Origin: Campylobacteraceae bacterium
Lineage (GTDB): Bacteria > Campylobacterota > Campylobacteria > Campylobacterales > Arcobacteraceae
Direction of reading: 5' to 3'
DNA length: 64,000 nt
NCBI GenBank assembly: GCA_013215945.1
Contig: JABSOM010000013.1
Span: 48,355 to 112,354, forward strand
Shown: piece by piece, positions 54,756-63,859 of the stretch
Layout: each line of letters starts with the position of its first letter
How positions within the stretch are numbered: the first letter of the stretch is position 1
Program-made: the position numbers and the translations under genes
The notes under the pieces: generated by a model
What the model saw: only the letters and a program-made list of their open reading frames with translations
What the model was told of the DNA's origin: nothing
Database searches by the model: none

Positions 54756-56130
54756 TCTTTTTTTCTTCTAAAATTTCAATTAAACACTCTTTATATACAT
54801 TAATCGCTTCTATTAAAGCATCAACAGGAATACTTAAAGGAGGTCCTATCTTAATAGTTCCACTTAATGTTCTCACAGAGTTAACTCCTTTTAACATTGC
54901 TTTATAAATGAGTTGATCTACTAATTCAATATCAAGTTCATTACTTCCTTCTTTTACAAAGAATATCGCAGATAATAGACCTCTTGTACTTATATAAGAA
55001 ATTATTTCAGGAAATTCTTTCTGCCAGTCAAGTAATTCTTCATGTAAGATTATACCTTTTTCATAGGATTGTTGTACTAAATTTTCATCTATAAGAACAT
55101 TTAAAGCTGCTAAAGATGCTGCACAAGCGAGTGGATTACCTCCATGAGTGCTATTTAAAGAAGCATCAATGTTAAGAAGCTCTTCTCTTCCTACAATAGC
55201 AGAGAGGGGTAAACTTGATGATATTGCTTTTCCCATACAAACTAAATCTGGTTTGAAATCATAATGTTCAAAACCAAATAGTTTACCAGTTCGTCCAAAA
55301 CCAGCTTGCACTTCATCTACTGTAATTATTACTTGATTCTCTTTTGCCCATTTAGCCATTTCACTTATATACTCTTTAGGATAAAAAAGTGCTCCCCATC
55401 CTTGATAAGGCTCCATAATAATACCCGCAATATTTTTAAGAACTATTCCTTTGTTTTCTAATTTCTTCATATCTCTTCTAAATAATTCTTCTGGACTTAA
55501 ACCACTATCTTCTAGATACCATGACGTTGGGAAAGGTAGATGAACAATATTAGTATCTAAATTTTTAATCCAATTTTTTCCACCTGTTTTTCCTCCAAGT
55601 TGTTGGGAACCAGTAGTTTTTCCATGAAAAGATCCATCAAAACTTAAAATTGTTATTTTTTCTTTATTTATTGAATGACCATACTGACGCATTATTTTAA
55701 ATGAAGCTTCTGTAGTTTCTGCTCCTGTGGAATAAAGAATTACTCTATTTAAATGATCTGGCATGATAGATAATAATTTTTTGACAAAATCTTTTCTTTC
55801 ATGTGATGGATAATAATAATTGTTTATTAAAGATTTATCACAAGTATCTTTTATTGCTTTGGTTACTTTGGGATGCGAATGTCCTATATTTGCAATAAAA
55901 ATACTTGCAGTTAAATCAATGAAAATATTTCCATAACCATCAAAAATCTGATAATCGATTGCACTATTCCATAAAAGAGGTAACTGATCATGCATTGAAT
56001 CACTTTCATATTCTCTTAACTCTTCTATAATTTTTATTGAATTAGGATGGGGTATAGAAGAACATATTTTTCTGTGTTTTGTTTCAATTAACGTAACATC
56101 TTTTGATTCTAGATCATATTTAACTTTCAT
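54748..56130 (-). CDS. Class III PLP-dependent aminotransferase
   Basis: A 460-residue enzyme. It has YSTGAETTEASFKIMRQ (PLP phosphate loop), SFDGSFHGKTTGSQ, VDEVQAGFGRTGKLFGFEH (read as VDEVQAGFGRTG) and the PLP Lys in VCMGKAISSSLPLSAIVG. Class III enzymes use omega-amino or semialdehyde substrates, unlike the DegT/PseC type usual in sugar loci. It may aminate a terminal aldehyde or keto group of the sugar or make an amino-acid-like acyl substituent. It overlaps both neighbours. Confidence 0.9.
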   Translation of the reverse strand: MKVKYDLESKDVTLIETKHRKICSSIPHPNSIKIIEELREYESDSMHDQLPLLWNSAIDYQIFDGYGNIFIDLTASIFIANIGHSHPKVTKAIKDTCDKSLINNYYYPSHERKDFVKKLLSIMPDHLNRVILYSTGAETTEASFKIMRQYGHSINKEKITILSFDGSFHGKTTGSQQLGGKTGGKNWIKNLDTNIVHLPFPTSWYLEDSGLSPEELFRRDMKKLENKGIVLKNIAGIIMEPYQGWGALFYPKEYISEMAKWAKENQVIITVDEVQAGFGRTGKLFGFEHYDFKPDLVCMGKAISSSLPLSAIVGREELLNIDASLNSTHGGNPLACAASLAALNVLIDENLVQQSYEKGIILHEELLDWQKEFPEIISYISTRGLLSAIFFVKEGSNELDIELVDQLIYKAMLKGVNSVRTLSGTIKIGPPLSIPVDALIEAINVYKECLIEILEEKKNA

Positions 56131-56947
56131 TTACTAACTCCTGTTTTTTTGCAACAACAATATATTCATCTTTTTCACAATCATCTTCTTTATCCCAAGA
56201 ATCATATATTTTGATATCCTTGAAATTATGTTTTTTTAATATCTCTACGATTAAATCCTTAGAATAAGGCTTTAAAATATTATTGAAAAAAGATTCACCA
56301 TGAGAATCTCTTTTTATAAACTTTTTATTCCAAATAATATTTTTATCTTTATCTATTGATAAGTCTGAAAGAACATATTTAAAGGGGTCAGAAACTGCAA
56401 ATTCAGACCAAATATGAAGCACATTATCATTCATATGTAATTGTTTAATTATACTTTCAAAACTCCACAATTCAAGAATTAAATATCCATTTTCATCTAA
56501 ATTATTGTCTATCCATGACAATAATTTTTCTTCATAGCCATTTTGAATTGCTGTAATTAGTTGAAATACAATATCAACTCCAACTATTATTTGAAATTTC
56601 TTTTCAAAAGTAACATTAAATATATTTTTATTTATATTAGTAACTTTTTCACTTTTTACATATTTTTTAAACTTTTCTGCAAATAAATATCTAGATCTAC
56701 TAATTTCTATACCAATAGCATTATTAATCATATTATTTTGTTCTAGTTTATACAATAACTTTGAATTTCCTGATCCAATTTCACATATATCAATCTTTTC
56801 ATTTTTAGGAAACATTTTTTTTATAAAAGCTAAGTGTTTTTCACACAAAAATAATTTTTCATCACAATAGTTCATAAATTCTAAGTCTGTAAAATTATCT
56901 AATTTTTCAACGTCATCATATGAAGTTAGGTTTACATGTTTATTCAT
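56120..56947 (-). CDS. SAM-dependent methyltransferase-like protein
   Basis: A 275-residue protein. The SAM motif is IDICEIGSGNSKLLYKLE, followed by NAIGIEISRSRYLFAEKF and NGYLILELWSFES. Overall it looks like a class I methyltransferase of the kind found in glycan clusters. It starts one base before the CMP-sugar synthetase gene ends and overlaps the aminotransferase gene by 11 bases. Target unknown; a sugar hydroxyl, amine or acyl group is likely. Confidence 0.82.
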   Translation of the reverse strand: MNKHVNLTSYDDVEKLDNFTDLEFMNYCDEKLFLCEKHLAFIKKMFPKNEKIDICEIGSGNSKLLYKLEQNNMINNAIGIEISRSRYLFAEKFKKYVKSEKVTNINKNIFNVTFEKKFQIIVGVDIVFQLITAIQNGYEEKLLSWIDNNLDENGYLILELWSFESIIKQLHMNDNVLHIWSEFAVSDPFKYVLSDLSIDKDKNIIWNKKFIKRDSHGESFFNNILKPYSKDLIVEILKKHNFKDIKIYDSWDKEDDCEKDEYIVVAKKQELVNES

Positions 56948-57649
56948 TTAAGTAGCCTTTTTCATTAAATATTCAATATAATCAAAATCTTCTATTGAGT
57001 CAATTTCATAGCTCAGTGGAGTAATGTAGCTAAGAATATCTGTTCCATATAAATCCGCATCACTAAAAGTAGAATTAAGAACATCTACATATCCATTTGG
57101 CAAATAAACATCATCAAAATATTGTCTTGGTTTATTTGTATCTTCTAAAGAAAATTCATTACAAATAGGTTCAAAACAATCATTTTTTATTTTAAACCAT
57201 TTAAATGGTGATTCAGGAACTAAATGAGCAGACCGTAAACTGCTAGCGGAAGTTGCATCTATAAATTTATTTATTGCTTCATCAACTAAAGTATAATTTC
57301 TAAGAGGAGTTGTTGGTCTTAATAAAACAATATAATTTGGCACATAACCTTCTTTGTCTTTTAAATATTTAAGAGTGTGTTTTATATAGTCTTTATCAGT
57401 AGAATTATCTTGTGAAAATTCGGAAGGTCTTATAAAAGGGGCATATACTATATCTTTATTCACTAAATCAACAATATCTTTAGAATCACTTGTCACAATT
57501 ATTTTATTTATTAATTTTGATTCTTGTGCAACCTCTAAGCTATAAGAAATAAGTGGCTTATTATTTATTAATTTTATGTTTTTTTTAGGAACGCCTTTGC
57601 TTCCTGCTCTTGCTGGAATAATACAAAGGATTTTCAAATCATTACTCAC
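56948..57649 (-). CDS. CMP-nonulosonate cytidylyltransferase (NeuA/PtmB-like)
   Basis: About 233 residues. It has LCIIPARAGSKGVPKKNIKLI, the cytidylyltransferase signature, then KIIVTSDSKDI, LLRPTTPLRN and a late YEIDSIEDFDYIEYL. These enzymes activate nonulosonic acids as CMP-sugars for transfer. An open frame continues to 57685, but the GTG at 57649 shares its G with the TAG stop of the synthase gene and has AAGGA eight bases upstream, so it is used. It is adjacent to the NeuB-type gene, the expected source of its substrate. Confidence 0.9.
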   Translation of the reverse strand: MSNDLKILCIIPARAGSKGVPKKNIKLINNKPLISYSLEVAQESKLINKIIVTSDSKDIVDLVNKDIVYAPFIRPSEFSQDNSTDKDYIKHTLKYLKDKEGYVPNYIVLLRPTTPLRNYTLVDEAINKFIDATSASSLRSAHLVPESPFKWFKIKNDCFEPICNEFSLEDTNKPRQYFDDVYLPNGYVDVLNSTFSDADLYGTDILSYITPLSYEIDSIEDFDYIEYLMKKAT

Positions 57650-59538
57650 TAAAGTTTTCCTTCCATTCTCTCTAAGCTTATCCAAAAACCTTCCCCATTA
57701 TTTTTATGCCCTTGCCAGACTTCTGGTATAAATGAAGCATTAGGAGATAAACTATTAATAACAGGATAAATGTTCTCAAAATCCACATTTCCTTCTCCTA
57801 CTTGTATTCCTTCTCCATCAACACCTGTTCCATCAGAAATATGATAATGATTTGTATAAGGAGCTAACTTTCTTGTATATTCAACATGATCCCAAGAAAA
57901 TTTATTACATGCTAAATGAGAATGTGAAATATCTTGACAAATTCTTAAACCTGTTTCTTCACAAAAAGCAATGATTTCTTCTGGATCAATGAAAATATTT
58001 TGATATCGTTGACCTCCAAATAACCAAGGAAAAGGAGCCATATTTTCAGGCAATAATTCTATTCCTGTTAAATCTAGTTCCTTAATTGAAGCTATCAAGT
58101 TTTTATAATGAAGAGGTCTTTCCTCTTTTGGCATAATTTCATCTTTTGTAAAACCTCCACAATGAACAACAACTTGAGGAACTTTTGTTTTAGGGAAATA
58201 TTTTTTCATGCTTAGTGTTTTATCAATTACTCTTTGCAAATGAGAAATAGATAGTTTTCTATACGCTTCATTAGTTGAGCACAAATTAAGTAAGTGATCA
58301 TTCTCAAATAATTCTGGAGCATGAACAATATATTCACAAGCATATTCTCGTGTCAAAAATTGTGATAAGTCTTCAGTTAAATCTTTAAAACTCATATGAA
58401 ATTCAATCGAATCTGGTCTAGTATTTTCCATCAAAGCATTAATATCATGAAATCGTACAGGTAATGCCCAAGTCCTATTAAAATTATAAGTCTTTTTCGC
58501 TCTTATTAATCCACCTAAATCAGATTTAAAAAGAGCTTTTCCTTTTTTTATATCTCGTAATGCTTTATATCCAATGATTTTGTTTAAATATTGTGGACTT
58601 AATCCCTGCCCTGGACTTTTTATTTCAAACATGTCTTTTATAAAAACTTCACCATCTTTAATATCTCTTTTTGCATAAATACTTTTTGCTAGGTTTTCTC
58701 TATTAATCAATTCACCTTGAGTAATAACTCTATCTTTTGAAGTCCCCAAAGATATTTCAACTTCACGAATACCATTAACTAATCTTTTAAAATCATCAAA
58801 TTCCAAACTAGCCGTATGATCAGGACCTTCCATATTTCTATCCAAGGTAAAGTGCCTCTCAATAATACAAGCACCCATAGCAACAGCTGCAATAGATACA
58901 GCAATTCCTCGTTCATGCCCAGAATAACCTACTGGAATATTGTATTGTTTTAATTTATCTATATATCGAAGGTTTATATCTTTAAAGGGGGCTGGGTAAG
59001 TAGAGTTACAATGTAATAGTGCAAAATCAGCCTCATGTCTTGTTAAAAACTCAACTGTTTCATCAATTTCTTCTTTTGTACTCATACCGGTTGAAAGAAT
59101 CAAAGGCAATTTTTTATTAATCAAATATTCTAGTAAATCGAAATTTGTCATATCTGCTGATGCAGTTTTAAATGCAGGTACCCCAATTGTTTCAATTAAA
59201 TCTGCACTTGATTTGTCCCAAGGAGTACACATGAAAATAAGATTTTTACTTTTTGAATAAACTGCTAGTTCTTTATACTGCTCAAAGTTCAATTCAAACT
59301 TTTCCAATAAACCCATTGTATATTGAGTAGATAGATCACTACTTGTCATATCAAGCGCATCTTGTGTATATAACTCTTTTAAATTTCTCATTTGAAATTT
59401 TACACAATCAACACCAAGTTCACTCGCTTGATTTATCATTTTAATTGCATTTTTGAAAGAACCATTGTGATTTGTTCCAATTTCTGCAATTATAAATACT
59501 TTGTCATTCTTTCCAATTTTATGATTATTAATTGTCAT
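57649..59538 (-). CDS. NeuB-type nonulosonate synthase fused to a TIM-barrel isomerase-like domain
   Basis: A 629-residue fusion. Residues 1-280 are a NeuB barrel (VFIIAEIGTNHNGSFKNAIKMI, VDCVKFQ, LHCNSTYP, GYSGHERGIAVSIAAVAMGA); 285-345 are the SAF domain (ENLAKSIYAKRDIKDGEVF, SPGQGLSP). NeuB proteins join phosphoenolpyruvate to a sugar aldehyde. Residues 360-629 are a second, xylose-isomerase-like barrel (CEYIVHAPELFEND, VVVHCGGF, GIELLPENMAPFPW, ICQDISHSHLACN). The second domain may supply or trim the substrate; its reaction is unknown. The stop codon overlaps the next start by one base. Confidence 0.9.
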   Translation of the reverse strand: MTINNHKIGKNDKVFIIAEIGTNHNGSFKNAIKMINQASELGVDCVKFQMRNLKELYTQDALDMTSSDLSTQYTMGLLEKFELNFEQYKELAVYSKSKNLIFMCTPWDKSSADLIETIGVPAFKTASADMTNFDLLEYLINKKLPLILSTGMSTKEEIDETVEFLTRHEADFALLHCNSTYPAPFKDINLRYIDKLKQYNIPVGYSGHERGIAVSIAAVAMGACIIERHFTLDRNMEGPDHTASLEFDDFKRLVNGIREVEISLGTSKDRVITQGELINRENLAKSIYAKRDIKDGEVFIKDMFEIKSPGQGLSPQYLNKIIGYKALRDIKKGKALFKSDLGGLIRAKKTYNFNRTWALPVRFHDINALMENTRPDSIEFHMSFKDLTEDLSQFLTREYACEYIVHAPELFENDHLLNLCSTNEAYRKLSISHLQRVIDKTLSMKKYFPKTKVPQVVVHCGGFTKDEIMPKEERPLHYKNLIASIKELDLTGIELLPENMAPFPWLFGGQRYQNIFIDPEEIIAFCEETGLRICQDISHSHLACNKFSWDHVEYTRKLAPYTNHYHISDGTGVDGEGIQVGEGNVDFENIYPVINSLSPNASFIPEVWQGHKNNGEGFWISLERMEGKL

Positions 59539-60889
59539 ATTTTTCCTTTGTAATCCAAGATCTTAATCCTACTTCATCAAAAGTAAAAGTATCAATCTCG
59601 TAACCCTTGTTTTTTAAAAGAGCCATAAATTTTAATTTTTTGAAAGTAGGTACATAAAATAAAAAATATCCCCCACCTCCAGCACCTAAAAGTTTTCCAC
59701 CTAAGGCACCATTTTTTAAAGCAAAACTATAAATATCATCTAGGTATTTATTGCTAATCTTTGAGGAGAAATGCTTTTTAGCCGTCCAAGCTGTGTGCAA
59801 GAGTTCACCAAAATCATCAAGCCTTCCTTTTAAAAGTCTTGATTTCATTTTATATGCAATTTCTTTTGTAATTTCAGCAAATTCTTTTTCTTTTTTCATA
59901 TTTTCTTTTTGACTATCATGAATATCAGCTGAATTATGGCTCATCCCTGAATAACAAAGTACTAAAGAATCTTCTAACTCATTTAATATATCTTCTGAAA
60001 TTCTTAAAGGATTAATAATATTTTCTTCTTCTGTAAATTCCATAAAGTTAAAGCCACCAAAAACAGTAGAATATTGGTCTTGCCAGCCTCCACTTAAACC
60101 AAGTTCTATTCTTTCCGCTTGGAAAGCTAATTCCGCAATGTCATGAGAATTTAGTTTATTAATTCTAAAATTATTAAATGTTCCAATTATTGCAGATAAA
60201 ACAACCGCTGAGCCACCTAAGCCAGAGCCAGTAGGAACATCACTATAAGTTACTAACTCAAAGCCAAAATTAGGATTTAGCAATTTTATCACCGATTTTA
60301 TTAAATCTAGTTCGCCATTGTATTCAATCTCTTTTATATTCTTAAAACGCAAACAAATATCAAAATCATAAGAATGGATTACGATTTTTTTATCTTTTCT
60401 TTTTTGTAAAATCGCATGAGAGAATTTATTAATTGTTGTGTTAAGTACTACTCCATCCTCACGAGTAAAATAAGTTGTTAAATCTGTACCCCCACCTGCA
60501 AAACTTATTCTTACTGGAGATTTAGCTTTTGATATTATTTTATAATCATTGTTCCAATCTATATTTTTTTCAGATGCAATAGAAACCAATTCCAATTCAT
60601 TATTTAATATGGGGATTACCTTTATATTTGTATCTAGTAGTTTTAAAATATTTTCTCTTGAGGCATTTTCTTTTAATAAATATACAAAATCTCTATTCAT
60701 TACATTTTTAATTGGTGTGTTAATTCCTTTATCTTTTAAAACTTCGTTTCTCATGTCACCATCAGTAGCTGAGCCTATAATTTTATTATTTTTTGTTATA
60801 AATACAATCCCATTTGTATTTAACATAATCTGCTTTATCGCAACTTCTATCGATTCCTTTTCATCTATTAAAAAATTATTTTTTATCAT
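59528..60889 (-). CDS. CBS-domain / GHMP sugar kinase fusion (HddA-like)
   Basis: About 453 residues. Residues 1-120 are a pair of CBS repeats (IVFITKNNKIIGSATDGDMR, FVYLLKENASRENILKLL, VIPILNNELELVSIAS). From about 128 a GHMP kinase follows: SPVRISFAGGGTDLTTYF, VPTGSGLGGSAVVLSA and GALGGKLLGAGGGGYFLFY. The kinase part resembles D-glycero-D-manno-heptose 7-phosphate 1-kinase and fucokinase-type enzymes. CBS pairs usually bind nucleotides and regulate; in C. jejuni PtmE they are attached to a nucleotidyltransferase instead. The GTG at 60898 is a possible alternative start; ATG 60889 is used. Confidence 0.88.
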   Translation of the reverse strand: MIKNNFLIDEKESIEVAIKQIMLNTNGIVFITKNNKIIGSATDGDMRNEVLKDKGINTPIKNVMNRDFVYLLKENASRENILKLLDTNIKVIPILNNELELVSIASEKNIDWNNDYKIISKAKSPVRISFAGGGTDLTTYFTREDGVVLNTTINKFSHAILQKRKDKKIVIHSYDFDICLRFKNIKEIEYNGELDLIKSVIKLLNPNFGFELVTYSDVPTGSGLGGSAVVLSAIIGTFNNFRINKLNSHDIAELAFQAERIELGLSGGWQDQYSTVFGGFNFMEFTEEENIINPLRISEDILNELEDSLVLCYSGMSHNSADIHDSQKENMKKEKEFAEITKEIAYKMKSRLLKGRLDDFGELLHTAWTAKKHFSSKISNKYLDDIYSFALKNGALGGKLLGAGGGGYFLFYVPTFKKLKFMALLKNKGYEIDTFTFDEVGLRSWITKEKYDN

Positions 60890-61577
60890 GTTTAGCACTC
60901 ATATACTTTTTCATTTTTTCATAGTCATTTGGTATTCCAATATCAATAAAAACTCCTTCGTATTTACAAACCCCAATTTTATTGTTTTTTAAGTATTCTT
61001 GAAACTCATTTTCTATTGAAAATGAATTCCTTTTGTTTTTAATTTTTGAAAAAAAATTTAGATTTTTAAAGAAATAGCATCCTGCATTTATATATTCATT
61101 TTTTGTGTGAATTATTTTTTCCTTAAACTCTTTAATTTCATTTTTTGAAACAATAAGACTCCCATATCGACTACAATCTTTTTGAAAAGAAGCGAGGAGT
61201 GTCACATCATAAAATGATTTATTTACAATTTTATAAAAATCCACTTCTAAAAAAGTATCACCATTGAGTATTAGCAAAGTCTCATTTATATTCAAATTTA
61301 GTATTTTTATTGCATTGAGTATACTTCCACCAGTACCTAATGGATCTTTTTCTTCTATAACTCTAATCTTATTATCTTCTTGAAAATACTCTTGAATGAT
61401 TTCTGATTTATAATGTGTTAATAAATATATAGATTCCTGAGGGTAATAGCGTCTAATCGCATCTATTTGGTAAGTTAAAAAGGGTTTTCCACATATATCC
61501 GCCATTGGTTTTGGGACATTGGCAACTACTTTCTTTAATCTTGTTCCAAAACCACCTGCAAGGATTAATATTGTCAT
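60876..61577 (-). CDS. Sugar-1-phosphate nucleotidyltransferase (HddC-like)
   Basis: A 233-residue Rossmann-like enzyme. It has ILILAGGFGTRLKKVVANVPKPMADICGKPF (read as AGGFGTRL, PKPMADICGKP), LLILNGDTFLEVD and FIDIGIPNDYEKMKKYM. It resembles HddC, which makes GDP-heptose from heptose-1-phosphate, and works naturally with the HddA-like kinase that overlaps it by 14 bases. It is the first full gene of the glycan operon. The nucleotide (GTP, CTP or dTTP) cannot be assigned. Confidence 0.88.
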   Translation of the reverse strand: MTILILAGGFGTRLKKVVANVPKPMADICGKPFLTYQIDAIRRYYPQESIYLLTHYKSEIIQEYFQEDNKIRVIEEKDPLGTGGSILNAIKILNLNINETLLILNGDTFLEVDFYKIVNKSFYDVTLLASFQKDCSRYGSLIVSKNEIKEFKEKIIHTKNEYINAGCYFFKNLNFFSKIKNKRNSFSIENEFQEYLKNNKIGVCKYEGVFIDIGIPNDYEKMKKYMSAKHDKK

Positions 61578-61636
61578 AATATTATCTTAGAAAAATTTAT
61601 ACAAATTTCATATCCAATATCTAGTTTATCACTCAT
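61574..61636 (-). CDS. Possible 20-residue leader peptide or gene remnant
   Basis: ATG at 61634-61636 follows AGGA by eight bases, and the 20-codon frame (MSDKLDIGYEICINFSKIIL) ends in TGA that overlaps the nucleotidyltransferase ATG (ATGA). This is the same coupling seen throughout the operon. It may be a leader that helps translation of the first gene or the start of a lost gene. The composition is not informative. Confidence 0.35.
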   Translation of the reverse strand: MSDKLDIGYEICINFSKIIL

Positions 61637-61772
61637 TTAATTTATCCTGTAAATATTTTGATTTCAATCTATATAATTTTTTACTGCATGTCTAAAAAAT
61701 ATTATATACATTTTTGCCTTAAGCTAAATGTTAAAGATTAGATATACTATATAATAGGTTTGATGTACATAT

Positions 61773-62465
61773 TTAATCTTTTATTAAATAGTACTTTCCT
61801 GCTAAACTAACTTTTAAATTTGCTATTCTTTCTCCAAAGAAATCATTTACTGCTTGTCGTGCTCCGGGGAAACAATCAGCCTGTCCATCTACAGCCTGAA
61901 AGTCGTCAAAAACCACAATTCCTCCAGTTTCTACCAAAGGATAAAGATGAGTAAGTGTATCTATATAGGAATTATATAAATCTCCATCGACATGTAAAAT
62001 AGCAATCTTTCTTTTAGGATGATGAATTAACGATTCGTTGAAATATCCTTTTGTAATAACTATATTCTCAAAATTTGTAACTCCTGCTTCTCTTAATACA
62101 TTTTCAGTAAATTCAACCGAATACTTATATTTTCCACTAACAGAATGTGACCATTCTTTTTCTTTAGGATTTCTTTTTGAAGTATCTTCTTTTGAAGGTA
62201 CAGGAAAACCTTCAAAGCTGTCATATGCATAAATTCTTCGATTTCCACCTTCATCATTACTTAAAAATTCATTTAATGTTGCAATCGTTAGTAATGAACG
62301 GCCTCTACCTACTCCACATTCAACGACATCACCTTTAACACTTTTTGCTTTAGAAAAAAAATCTAGCCAGTAAACAACATTTCCAATATTTTCTATATTG
62401 TATTGATGAAAAACTTCATCTATTTTAGGGTTATGATTCATAATATAGTTATTTAGATTTTCCAA
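61773..62465 (-). CDS. TylF/MycF-family O-methyltransferase
   Basis: A 230-residue enzyme. SAM motif: GDVVECGVGRGRSLLTIA; then IYAYDSFEGFP, AILHVDGDLYNSYIDTL and ETGGIVVFDDFQA. The HVDGDLYNS and VVFDDF residues bind metal and act as base in the macrocin O-methyltransferase group, which methylates sugar hydroxyls. It is 136 bases upstream of the glycan operon and on its strand, and probably methylates the same glycan. The gap contains a small coupled open frame. Confidence 0.88.
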   Translation of the reverse strand: MENLNNYIMNHNPKIDEVFHQYNIENIGNVVYWLDFFSKAKSVKGDVVECGVGRGRSLLTIATLNEFLSNDEGGNRRIYAYDSFEGFPVPSKEDTSKRNPKEKEWSHSVSGKYKYSVEFTENVLREAGVTNFENIVITKGYFNESLIHHPKRKIAILHVDGDLYNSYIDTLTHLYPLVETGGIVVFDDFQAVDGQADCFPGARQAVNDFFGERIANLKVSLAGKYYLIKD

Positions 62466-62643
62466 AAATTACCTTTTAGTTTTATTTAATTAAATGATTA
62501 TATCATAAATTATTTTTTACAACTCACCATGTTCTCTTAATTAACTGAAAGACTAAAAACATAACAAATTGTAATATAAATACAGGCTTTAGAAAAAACT
62601 TGTTAGAATTACAACAAAAAAAGAATTAATAATAGGAAACATA

Positions 62644-63672
62644 ATGGATGACAATCAGAAAAAATCTTTAGACTTGGCTATTAAACAAATTGATAAAGCA
62701 TTTGGTAAAGGGATGCTGGTACGATTAGGGGATAAAGATATTGAACCTATTGAAGTAATATCTACTGGATCTTTGGGTTTAGATATGGCTTTAGGTGTTC
62801 ATGGATTGCCTCGTGGTAGAGTTGTTGAGATTTATGGACCTGAGAGTTCTGGTAAAACTACTTTGACGCTTCATGCTATTGCAGAGTGTCAAAAACAAGG
62901 TGGTGTTTGTGCTTTTATTGATGCAGAGCATGCTTTGGATGTGGCTTATGCTAAAAACTTAGGTGTTGATACAGATAACCTTTTAGTTTCTCAACCTGAT
63001 TATGGTGAACAAGCATTAGACATACTTGAAACGCTTATTCGTTCAGGTGCAGTTGATTTAATAATTATAGATTCTGTTGCTGCTTTAACTCCTAAAGTTG
63101 AAATTGATGGAGATATGGATGATATTCAAGTAGGTCTTCAAGCAAGACTAATGTCAAAAGCTTTGAGAAAAATAACCAGTATATTGCATAAAATGAATGT
63201 AACCGTTATTTTTATTAATCAAATTAGAATGAAAATTGGAATGACTGGATATGGAAGTCCTGAAACTACTACGGGTGGAAATGCATTAAAATTTTATGCA
63301 ACTGTTCGTTTAGACATTAGAAGAATAGCTACACTTAAACAAGGTGAAAATTCTATTGGAAACCGGGTAAAAGTAAAAGTTGTTAAAAATAAAGTAGCAC
63401 CTCCTTTTAAAATTGCTGAATTTGATATTATGTTTGGTGAGGGTATATCTAAATTAGGGGAACTTATTGATTATGGGGTTAAACTTGATATTGTTGATAA
63501 ATCAGGTTCTTGGTTCTCTTATGGTGACCATAAAATGGGGCAAGGAAAAGAAAATTCCAAACTATTTTTAAAAGACAATCCAGAAATTGCAGAAGAAATT
63601 GAAAAAAGAATTCTTGATGCTATGGGTGTTAATGGGGAATCTCTACCTGTTGATGATAACGAAGACGACTAA
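62644..63672 (+). CDS. recA: Recombinase RecA
   Basis: A 342-residue recombinase for homologous repair. It has the Walker A motif [30 protein letters not shown] (Walker B), the L2 region [18 protein letters not shown] and the acidic C-terminus (DDNEDD). AATAGGAAACATA precedes the ATG. It stands alone on its strand after the glycan operon and is followed by eno, as in Campylobacter. Confidence 0.98.
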   Translation: MDDNQKKSLDLAIKQIDKAFGKGMLVRLGDKDIEPIEVISTGSLGLDMALGVHGLPRGRVVEIYGPESSGKTTLTLHAIAECQKQGGVCAFIDAEHALDVAYAKNLGVDTDNLLVSQPDYGEQALDILETLIRSGAVDLIIIDSVAALTPKVEIDGDMDDIQVGLQARLMSKALRKITSILHKMNVTVIFINQIRMKIGMTGYGSPETTTGGNALKFYATVRLDIRRIATLKQGENSIGNRVKVKVVKNKVAPPFKIAEFDIMFGEGISKLGELIDYGVKLDIVDKSGSWFSYGDHKMGQGKENSKLFLKDNPEIAEEIEKRILDAMGVNGESLPVDDNEDD

Positions 63673-63694
63673 TATATACTCCTAATTTATTCTA

Positions 63695-63720
63695 AAAACG
63701 AAGTTTAAAAACTTCGTTTT
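63695..63720 (+). terminator. Terminator after recA
   Basis: AAAACGAAGTT pairs perfectly with AACTTCGTTTT around TAAA, 22 bases after the recA stop codon, with Ts at the end of the stem. Confidence 0.8.
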
Positions 63721-63859
63721 ACCTACTTAAAAATACTCCTTCAACACTTTTTTATGAATTTTTATTTGTTATGTCATTATGATGATATAAACTCTTAACT
63801 ACATATCAGTTACATTTAGATACAATGCATAAAATTACAGCTATATTTAGGGAGAACAC

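Noticed and set aside
48223..61577. Operon for ordinary sialic acid (Neu5Ac), pseudaminic or legionaminic acid
   Set aside because: No UDP-GlcNAc epimerase/dehydratase, DegT-type aminotransferase, hydrolase or acetyltransferase of those pathways is present in the window.
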